Below are positions 1 to 5,826 of a stretch of DNA of 26,513 nt, one piece after another (position 1 is the first letter of the stretch; every line of letters begins with the position of its first letter). This DNA is from an uncultured Duganella sp. Its GTDB lineage: Bacteria > Pseudomonadota > Gammaproteobacteria > Burkholderiales > Burkholderiaceae. The DNA is taken from positions 1 through 26,513 of the forward strand of contig CAMLRG010000069.1 of the NCBI GenBank assembly GCA_946482335.1, in the 5' to 3' direction. The translations under genes were made by a program, and so were the position numbers. Below the pieces are notes generated by a model. That model saw only the letters and a program-made list of their open reading frames with translations. It made no database searches and was not told where the DNA came from.

Positions 1-55
1 GAGCAGCGGACTTTTAATCCGTTGGTCGCAGGTTCGAGCCCCGCACGGCCTACCA
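1..55 (+). tRNA. tRNA-Lys (UUU anticodon), 3' part
   Basis: The window opens inside a lysine tRNA. The anticodon stem-loop is present, with a seven-base loop CTTTTAA and anticodon TTT at 13-15, followed by the T-arm with GGTTCGAGCC and an encoded CCA ending at 55. All 55 bases are identical to the last 55 bases of the complete tRNA-Lys at 20763-20838. The D-arm and 5' acceptor strand lie outside the window. An intrinsic terminator follows directly at 70-99. Confidence 0.95.
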
Positions 56-69
56 AGATACGCAAGGAA

Positions 70-99
70 GCCCACGAATTTCGGTTCGTGGGCTTTTTT
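70..99 (+). terminator. Intrinsic terminator after tRNA-Lys
   Basis: A nine-base-pair stem (GCCCACGAA at 70-78 with TTCGTGGGC at 85-93) has a six-base loop and is followed by six T at 94-99. It sits 15 bases past the tRNA CCA end. Its right arm and T-run match the terminator at 5602-5630 over 16 bases. Confidence 0.9.
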
Positions 100-295
100 G
101 TTTCTGGTCCATTTGCGCGCCAATTCGGCGCCGCACCTTCCGTCGGGATCAAATCAAGCTCGACGCCAATTCTCGCCTACTTCGCGCAGCGCAACCCTAG
201 AGCGGCAGCCCAGGAAACCTCGCTAATGGCCGCGCCCTGTTCGCGCCAATGCAACAGTGGCTTACTTCCCACAAGGCACAATACGTTAATCCGCG
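100..295. other. Intergenic stretch, no gene seen
   Basis: Roughly 200 bases separate the tRNA terminator from the promoter of the cyclase operon. Short open frames cross it, but they start inside the tRNA or run antisense to the cyclase, and none has a plausible ribosome-binding site or protein signature. I see no RNA gene or repeat here. Confidence 0.5.
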
Positions 296-301
296 TATAA
301 T
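273..301 (+). promoter_or_regulatory. Putative sigma70 promoter of the cyclase operon
   Basis: A perfect -10 hexamer TATAAT lies at 296-301. The hexamer 17 bases upstream (AAGGCA, 273-278) is a poor -35 match, so the promoter may need an activator or be weak. A transcript starting near 307 would leave a leader of about 28 bases before the ATG at 335, which favours that start over the TTG at 314. Confidence 0.45.
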
Positions 302-334
302 GAAGTTTCCATTTTGGAAATTTCGAGTTGGCGG

Positions 335-2149
335 ATGCGGCTGATCCTGTTCATCGTGATGTTGACCGTTGCGGCGTGCGAGCTGTTCGCCCTGCACGCG
401 CTCACGCCGCTGGAAAACAATGTGCTGGACTGGATGGTGCGCTCGCATGCGCAGCAGAAAGCGCCCTCCCCCGACATCGTGGTCGTCAACATCGACGACC
501 AAAGCCTGGCACGCATGCAGGACGTGGCGGGCGCCTGGCCGTGGCCGCGCGCTGTCCATGCAGAACTGCTGGCAGGGCTGCGGCGCCAGTCGCCACGGGC
601 CATCGTGTTCGATATCAGCTTTGTCGAGCGCGACGTCTACCGCCCGGAAAGCGACCAGCTTTTCAACGATGCCCTGGCCGGCAATACCAATGTCTATTTC
701 CCGATCGTGCAGCTGGAGGCAGGCCGGGCGGACGCCAGCCTGCCGGCATCGGCCATCGCCGCACAGATCGGCTTGATTCGCACCGAGGCCGCCAATCCCG
801 ACGCCCGCCTGCGCGTCATGCCGCCATTGGCAGTCGACCCGGCCTTCTGGCGCACCGGCACCATCAACCTGCTGAGCGATGCCGATGGTGTCACGCGCCA
901 TTACGAATTGTTTACCGATCACGGCGGCTGGCTGTTGCCCTCCTTGCCGGCGCGGGTGGCAAGCGATCTTGGCTACGCGGTACCGCGCCAACCCAGCATG
1001 CTCCTGTCCTGGCGCAGCCCCGCGACGGGCTATCGCACCATTTCCTACGCCGACCTGCATGAAGACTTCGGCCGCGAACATCCTCGGCGCCCCGCCAACG
1101 AGCTGGCCGGGAAAATCGTGATCGTCGGCGCCAATGCCACCGGCCTCAATGACTTGCGCCACACGCCGATCGACAGCCGCTATCCCGGGGCACTCGTCCT
1201 GGCCACCGCGCTCGACAACCTGCAGCATGGCAGCATGATGCGCGCGCCGGAAGCGTGGATGGTCCCAGCGGCACTGCTGTTGTCGATGGTGCTGATGTAC
1301 GCCCTGTTCGTGCGCGGGGTCCACATCGTCTTGCTCGGCGCCGGCCTGGGCTCGTGCAGCATCATGGCGTTCCTCGGCATGTATTGGGCGGTCGGCCAGC
1401 AGTGGCGGGTGCCCGCCGTATCCGCCCTGATGCTGCTTTGGGCTTACTACATCGCAGGCGCATTGCAGGCTTATCTCGCGGAACGCCGAACGCGCCAGCA
1501 AGCCGTGAAAATGTTCAGCCGTTTCGTCAATCCGCATGTGGTGCACCAGCTGGTGCAGCACGGCGACCTGGCGCGCGGCGGGGAATCGCGCGATATCACC
1601 GTGCTGTTTTCCGATATCCGTGGCTTCACTACCCTGTCCGAAAACCGCAGCCCGCAAGAAGTGGTTGCGCTGCTTAACCGCTATTTCACCCTGCAGGTGG
1701 ACGTCGTGTTCCGCCACGGCGGATCGCTCGACAAGTTCATCGGCGATTGCATCATGGCTTTCTGGGGCGCGCCGCTGGATGACCCCAAACACGCATGCAA
1801 CGCCGTCTCGGCCGCGCTCGAAATGGCGGAAGTCCTGCAGCGCTTCAAGGAAGAACTGGGCGCACAGGATCTGGATTTCGATGTCGGTATCGGCATCCAT
1901 TCCGGCCCCGCCGTGGTGGGGCTGATCGGCTCGGACAAGCGGCGCGAATATACCGCCATCGGCGACACCGTCAACCTCGCCAGCCGCATCGAAGGCTTGA
2001 CGAAGGGCGTCACACGCATCCTGGTGTCGTCGGAGACAGTGGCGCGCTGCGGCGACGCCTTCGAATTCACACCGTTCGGCGCATTCGACGTCAAGGGACG
2101 GGAGCAGCAAGTATCACTGTTTGGCCCAAGAGGAGAACCCAGTCAATGA
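335..2149 (+). CDS. CHASE2-domain adenylate cyclase (class III)
   Basis: Membrane-bound cyclase predicted to make cAMP from ATP in response to a periplasmic signal. After an N-terminal membrane segment comes a CHASE2 sensor region (about residues 25-300), then three membrane segments (about 300-375) and a C-terminal class III cyclase domain. The two metal-binding aspartates lie in FSDIRGFT (about residue 427) and in DKFIGDCIMAFWG. The lysine of DKFIGD and the aspartate of AIGDTVNLASR are the adenine-selecting pair, and the N and R of NLASR are the transition-state residues, so the catalytic set is complete and adenylate rather than guanylate cyclase is favoured. The ATG at 335 is chosen because of the promoter at 296-301; an in-frame TTG at 314 would add seven residues. 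The stop overlaps the next gene's start by ATGA. The ligand of the CHASE2 domain is not known from sequence. Confidence 0.93.
   Translation: MRLILFIVMLTVAACELFALHALTPLENNVLDWMVRSHAQQKAPSPDIVVVNIDDQSLARMQDVAGAWPWPRAVHAELLAGLRRQSPRAIVFDISFVERDVYRPESDQLFNDALAGNTNVYFPIVQLEAGRADASLPASAIAAQIGLIRTEAANPDARLRVMPPLAVDPAFWRTGTINLLSDADGVTRHYELFTDHGGWLLPSLPARVASDLGYAVPRQPSMLLSWRSPATGYRTISYADLHEDFGREHPRRPANELAGKIVIVGANATGLNDLRHTPIDSRYPGALVLATALDNLQHGSMMRAPEAWMVPAALLLSMVLMYALFVRGVHIVLLGAGLGSCSIMAFLGMYWAVGQQWRVPAVSALMLLWAYYIAGALQAYLAERRTRQQAVKMFSRFVNPHVVHQLVQHGDLARGGESRDITVLFSDIRGFTTLSENRSPQEVVALLNRYFTLQVDVVFRHGGSLDKFIGDCIMAFWGAPLDDPKHACNAVSAALEMAEVLQRFKEELGAQDLDFDVGIGIHSGPAVVGLIGSDKRREYTAIGDTVNLASRIEGLTKGVTRILVSSETVARCGDAFEFTPFGAFDVKGREQQVSLFGPRGEPSQ
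2131..2135 (+). promoter_or_regulatory. Ribosome-binding site of the SH3-like gene
   Basis: AGGAG lies 10 bases before the ATG at 2146, inside the end of the cyclase gene. It fixes the start of the SH3-like protein and, with the ATGA overlap, indicates translational coupling. Confidence 0.7.
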
Positions 2150-2646
2150 AGACGACCTTGTACACGCTGGCCATCGCGGGAGGCTTATGCCTTCCTGCCG
2201 CTGCCGAACAGGCCACCGCCGTGCGGCCGACCGATGTCAAAGCCAAGCCATTTACCGACGCGCCTACCGTCACCAGCCTGGCGGAACGCAGCCGCGTTGA
2301 AGTCCTCAAGCGCGAAACCAGCTGGATCGAGATCAACTCCGGTTCGCACACGGGCTGGGTCAGGATGCTCAGCCTGCGTTTCGAACAACCCGCTACAGCA
2401 GCCGCCGCAAAAGGCGCGCCCAACCTGTTCCGCGCGACCATGGAGAAAGGCAGCGGCGGTAGCGTCGCCACCACTGGCGTGCGTGGACTGAAGGAAGAAC
2501 AGCTTACCAACCCACAGCCCAATCCCGCCGCGCTCCAGCAAATGCAATCCATTGCCACCGGCGCTGGCGATGCGGGCGCCTTTGCCGCCAAAGCTGGGTT
2601 GCAGGTCCAAGCGGTCGACTATGTCGTTGCGGGAGAAATCAAATGA
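2146..2646 (+). CDS. Periplasmic SH3-like domain protein
   Basis: A 166-residue exported protein. The N-terminus is a typical cleavable signal peptide (MKTTLYTLAIAGG...AAAEQ, cut near residue 20). Residues about 21-80 look like a bacterial SH3 (SH3b) domain: an opening VRPTDVKAKPF, a short SLAERSRVEVLKRETSWIEI strand pair, and the closing GWVRMLSL. The rest is low in predicted structure, alanine- and glutamine-rich, with no recognised domain. Such SH3 domains often bind peptidoglycan or peptide. It overlaps the cyclase upstream and the protease downstream by ATGA at both junctions, so the three proteins are probably made together. The likely role is an envelope-binding partner of the cyclase's CHASE2 domain or of the protease; this is inference. 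Confidence 0.85.
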   Translation: MKTTLYTLAIAGGLCLPAAAEQATAVRPTDVKAKPFTDAPTVTSLAERSRVEVLKRETSWIEINSGSHTGWVRMLSLRFEQPATAAAAKGAPNLFRATMEKGSGGSVATTGVRGLKEEQLTNPQPNPAALQQMQSIATGAGDAGAFAAKAGLQVQAVDYVVAGEIK

Positions 2647-3539
2647 AGCCGCTGAAGTTCGTGATGGCGCTGGCCGCCGCCCTGCTGGTGTCCAATCCAG
2701 CTGCCGCCCAGTTCGGCTTTGGCAGCTTGGGCAAGACGCTTGATAGCGCGAAAGCCCTGTTCGACAAGGGTATGAAGATCAACGATGCGATGCGCGAATT
2801 CACCCTGCAGGAAGAGGCAGCGCTGGGCGAGGAAATGGCCAGCAACCTGCTGGGCGCCGCACCTTTGTACGGCGACATGGCGGTTCAGCGCTACGTAAAC
2901 CAGGTCGGACAATGGGTAGCGGCGCAAGGCGAACGTAAAGATCTCAGCTGGCGTTTCGCGGTGCTGGACGATGCCGAAGCAAACGCCTTCGCCGCGCCGG
3001 GCGGCTACGTCTTCATCACGCGCGGCTTGCTTTACAGCCTGCGCAACGAGGCCGAACTGGCTGGCGTGCTGGCACATGAAATCGCCCATGTGCTGCGCAA
3101 GCACCAGCTGGCCGCCATCAAGAAATCGCTACGCACTTCGCTGGGCACGGATTTCCTCACCGAGAAACTGGAGCAGAAAGCCTTCCGCAGCGGGAACGGG
3201 CAATTGAGTCCCTGGTTCCGCGACCTGGCGAACGTCGGCACGCAGCTGTATGTCCGGGGGCTGGACAAGGAAGACGAATTCGAAGCGGACCGCATGGCCG
3301 TGGTGCTGGCAGCCCGCGCCGGCTACAACCCTTACGGCCTGCCCGCAGTCTTGCAGACACTGCAGACCGTGAATGCCGACCACGCCGGCCTGGCGCTCCT
3401 GTTCAAGACCCATCCGCCTTTTAATGCAAGGCTGGATGCCCTGTCGACGGCGATGGCACAAGGCTTCGACAGCTTCGACCACTTACCCGAGGGGAGCGAC
3501 CGCTTCAAGTCCAGCCTGGCATTGTCCGCAACAAAGTGA
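2643..3539 (+). CDS. M48 family metalloprotease, exported
   Basis: A 298-residue zinc peptidase of the M48 (Ste24/HtpX/BepA-like) family. A signal peptide ends at about residue 22 (NPAAAQ). The zinc site is HEIAH at residues 145-149, and the third ligand is the glutamate of EFEADRMAV (about residue 214); both are intact. There is no TPR region, so it is shorter than BepA and resembles the small periplasmic M48 proteases such as LoiP, but it lacks a lipobox. It is the last gene of the cyclase operon, starts by ATGA overlap with the SH3-like gene, and is followed by an intrinsic terminator at 3561-3585. It may act in outer-membrane protein quality control or in cleaving an envelope partner. Substrate unknown. 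Confidence 0.92.
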   Translation: MKPLKFVMALAAALLVSNPAAAQFGFGSLGKTLDSAKALFDKGMKINDAMREFTLQEEAALGEEMASNLLGAAPLYGDMAVQRYVNQVGQWVAAQGERKDLSWRFAVLDDAEANAFAAPGGYVFITRGLLYSLRNEAELAGVLAHEIAHVLRKHQLAAIKKSLRTSLGTDFLTEKLEQKAFRSGNGQLSPWFRDLANVGTQLYVRGLDKEDEFEADRMAVVLAARAGYNPYGLPAVLQTLQTVNADHAGLALLFKTHPPFNARLDALSTAMAQGFDSFDHLPEGSDRFKSSLALSATK

Positions 3540-3560
3540 TTGCGTAATAAGCATGTCATA

Positions 3561-3585
3561 AGCGCTCTTTACCCTAGAGCGTTTT
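3561..3585 (+). terminator. Intrinsic terminator of the cyclase/SH3/M48 operon
   Basis: A six-base-pair GC-rich stem (CGCTCT 3563-3568 with AGAGCG 3576-3581), extendable by two weaker pairs, has a seven-base loop and is followed by TTTT. It begins 22 bases past the protease stop. Confidence 0.75.
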
Positions 3586-3607
3586 CCACCATTGCAAGGT
3601 TATTGAC

Positions 3608-5557
3608 ATGCAACTGCTTTCATCGCGTCCCCAGATCCTGGCCCTGGGTATTGCGCTCGCCCTGAGCGCCTGCGGCGGCTCCTCCGACGAACCACTGGTC
3701 ATCCCGGCAGCGCCGGCCGACCAGGGTGCGGCGGAAGTGGTACCGCTCCCATCGGCCACTGCCTTCGTCGACACAATCGCCACCAACCAGCGTGGTGACG
3801 CACGCTACGCGACCCTGGCAACCAATGCCGGCGTACGCGTGCTCGGTGGCTTCCTCGATATCTGGAAACCACTGACCGAAATCGTTGACGCCGGCGTTAC
3901 CGCGCCCGCTGTCGACGGCTTCCCGGCAGTGGTAGCCTCGGCCTGGAGTGGCGTGCCCAACGATGGCACCCCGGACGGCAAAGTGGTCAACGCCACCGTG
4001 CACCAAGCGAATATCGATTACGTGATCAAGGCCACGACCAATCGTACCGCAGAACAAGGCGTGCAAGCCTACCTCGACGACCGTCGCGGCAAAGGCTACA
4101 GCGTTACCGACGGCATGGGCCCGCTGGCCAACGCCTGGCGCACCGCCGCCCAGCAGACGACCAGCATCACCGCGGTCGCGGCTGATGCCACCACCGTGCT
4201 GTACAACGATAGCGGCAACAATACCGGCGTCGCTGGTAGCGCTAACCCAAGCTTCGGCAGCGTGGTCGACCTGGTCAACCTGGTTGGCGCCAATGCCTCC
4301 ACCGAGCCGGCCAAGCGCTTCTACAAATACGCCCGCCCTTACCGCTGGAGCAGCAGCGTGGTCGTCCTTCCAGCGCTGGTGCCGGCCAAGAGCAAGACCC
4401 CGACCACCGATGGCGGCTTCACCAGCGGGCATTCGGCCGAAGCCGTGCGCGATGCGGTCGCCATGGCCTATGCCGTTCCGGAGCGCTTCCAGGAAATGTT
4501 GAGCCGTGGCCTCGAGCTGGGCGAATCGCGCATCCTGTCCGGCATGCACTCGCCCTTGGATGTGCTGAGCGGCCGCATTCTCGGCCAGGCCAGCGCCGCC
4601 GCCAACCTGGCGGATCCGGCGAATGCGGCCAAGAAGGCCGCTGCCGTGACCCAGGCCCACACCACATTGATGGCCGCCACCGGCACCACCACCGAGACTT
4701 TCGCTGCCTATGCCCAGTCCGGCACGCCAGCCAACGACCGCTTCGCCGATTACGCCACCAACAAGGCCAACTACCTGCGCCGCAGTACGTATGGCTTCGC
4801 ACCGATTGCCGCCACCAATGCCGCCGCCGTGGTGCCGAAAGGCGCCGAAGTGCTGCTGGAAACCCGCCAGCCTTACTTGAGCGCTGCCCAGCGCCGCGTG
4901 GTGCTGAAGACCACCGCACTGCCATCGGGTTATCCGGTCATGGATGACCCCGAAGGCTGGGGACGCCTGAACCTGTTCGCTGCGGCCGATGGCTACGGCG
5001 CATTCAGCGGCAACGTCACCATCGTCATGGATGCCGGCAAAGGCGGCTTCAACGCGGTGGACCGCTGGCGCAACGACATCAGCGGCACCGGCAAGTTGAT
5101 CAAACAGGGCACGGGAACGCTGAAGCTGGCCGGCACCAATAGCTGGACCGGTGGCACCGAGCTGGCCGCCGGCACGCTGCAGGGCGATTCCACTGCCGCT
5201 TTCGGCACCGGCGACGTCTACGTCAGTGGCGGCACCCTGGTCGCCAACGCCCCGGCAGCCCTGAAGCTGGCCGGCAAATACACGCAACTGAGCGGCAGCA
5301 CCACGCTGGAGCTGGCCCTCGGCGGCGCCACGGCTGGCAGCCAGGGCAGCCTGTCCGTGGCCTCCACCGCCACCATCGCTGGCGGCACGCTGCGGGTCAA
5401 GTTCGCCAACGGCTATAAACCCAAAGCGGGCGACGTTCTGACCGTTATCACGGCGTCCAGCCTGAAGGGCAAGTTCACTACCATTATGGTGGATGGCTTC
5501 AGCAATGTTACGCCCAACTACAGCCCCACCACGCTGACGCTGACCATCGGCAGCTAA
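3608..5557 (+). CDS. PAP2-family acid phosphatase lipoprotein with C-terminal autotransporter-type repeat
   Basis: A 649-residue exported protein. The N-terminus ends in a lipobox (LALSAC, Cys22), so it is predicted to be lipid-anchored. The PAP2/vanadium-haloperoxidase phosphatase signature is complete: KRFYKYARP (236-244), a TSGHSAE version of the second motif (272-278) with the key histidine, and SRILSGMHSPLDV (about 307-319). Residues about 490-530 carry an autotransporter-associated beta-strand repeat (TGTLKLAGTNSWTGG... followed by GTL), and the remainder is Gly/Thr/Ala-rich beta structure with no translocator barrel. The catalytic part probably removes phosphate from small or lipid phosphate esters in the periplasm or at the surface. 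It is monocistronic: terminators lie on both sides. The ribosome-binding site is weak (AAGG). Confidence 0.88.
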   Translation: MQLLSSRPQILALGIALALSACGGSSDEPLVIPAAPADQGAAEVVPLPSATAFVDTIATNQRGDARYATLATNAGVRVLGGFLDIWKPLTEIVDAGVTAPAVDGFPAVVASAWSGVPNDGTPDGKVVNATVHQANIDYVIKATTNRTAEQGVQAYLDDRRGKGYSVTDGMGPLANAWRTAAQQTTSITAVAADATTVLYNDSGNNTGVAGSANPSFGSVVDLVNLVGANASTEPAKRFYKYARPYRWSSSVVVLPALVPAKSKTPTTDGGFTSGHSAEAVRDAVAMAYAVPERFQEMLSRGLELGESRILSGMHSPLDVLSGRILGQASAAANLADPANAAKKAAAVTQAHTTLMAATGTTTETFAAYAQSGTPANDRFADYATNKANYLRRSTYGFAPIAATNAAAVVPKGAEVLLETRQPYLSAAQRRVVLKTTALPSGYPVMDDPEGWGRLNLFAAADGYGAFSGNVTIVMDAGKGGFNAVDRWRNDISGTGKLIKQGTGTLKLAGTNSWTGGTELAAGTLQGDSTAAFGTGDVYVSGGTLVANAPAALKLAGKYTQLSGSTTLELALGGATAGSQGSLSVASTATIAGGTLRVKFANGYKPKAGDVLTVITASSLKGKFTTIMVDGFSNVTPNYSPTTLTLTIGS

Positions 5558-5601
5558 GCCGCGGTCGGCGCCTCCCGCCAAACCTATCATTACGCAAGCC
5601 A

Positions 5602-5630
5602 GCCCACGGATGCCGGTTCGTGGGCTTTTG
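5602..5630 (+). terminator. Intrinsic terminator after the PAP2 phosphatase
   Basis: Stem GCCCACG (5602-5608) pairs with CGTGGGC (5619-5625), extended by a G-U and an A-T pair, and is followed by TTTT. It is 44 bases past the phosphatase stop. Sixteen bases (5614-5629) are identical to the tRNA-Lys terminator at 82-97. Confidence 0.82.
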
Positions 5631-5682
5631 CTCGTAAACCGGTATCGACTGACGCTGCGCCGTCGATAACAGCCCATTTCAC

Positions 5683-5794
5683 GTCGGTTTACACCCGACT
5701 ACGGATCGATTACAGATCCGGAATAACTTAATTTCGTGACATTTTCCCGTGCCAGAATTTCTCACCTTCCGACAGGTCATGCAGCCACCTGTCG
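5683..5794 (+). promoter_or_regulatory. Leader with three inverted repeats upstream of the S-layer-like gene
   Basis: Three inverted repeats lie in the gap before the S-layer-like gene: GTCGG/CCGAC (5683-5699), CGGATC/GATCCG around a seven-base spacer (5702-5720), and CGACAGGT/ACCTGTCG around a nine-base spacer (5770-5794). The first two could be operator sites near the promoter, while the third probably lies in the mRNA leader, 21 bases before the ribosome-binding site. I could not fix a convincing sigma70 promoter; GTGACA at 5736-5741 is the best -35 candidate but has no good -10 partner. Confidence 0.45.
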
Positions 5795-5815
5795 AATCGA
5801 TCGTCAACTAATCTT

Positions 5816-5819
5816 GGAG
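5816..5819 (+). promoter_or_regulatory. Ribosome-binding site of the S-layer-like gene
   Basis: GGAG sits seven bases before the ATG at 5827, supporting this start and hence a mature N-terminus without a Sec signal peptide. Confidence 0.65.
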
Positions 5820-5826
5820 CACGGAA

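Noticed and set aside
22..300. 92-residue open frame starting inside the tRNA
   Set aside because: Starts within tRNA-Lys and runs through its terminator; no coding signature.
197..2110. 637-residue open frame antisense to the adenylate cyclase
   Set aside because: High-GC shadow of the cyclase gene; composition is His/Gln/Arg-rich with no domain, and the plus-strand gene has full catalytic motifs.
3620..5677. 685-residue open frame antisense to the PAP2 phosphatase
   Set aside because: Same shadow effect; it crosses the phosphatase terminator and has no recognisable protein features.
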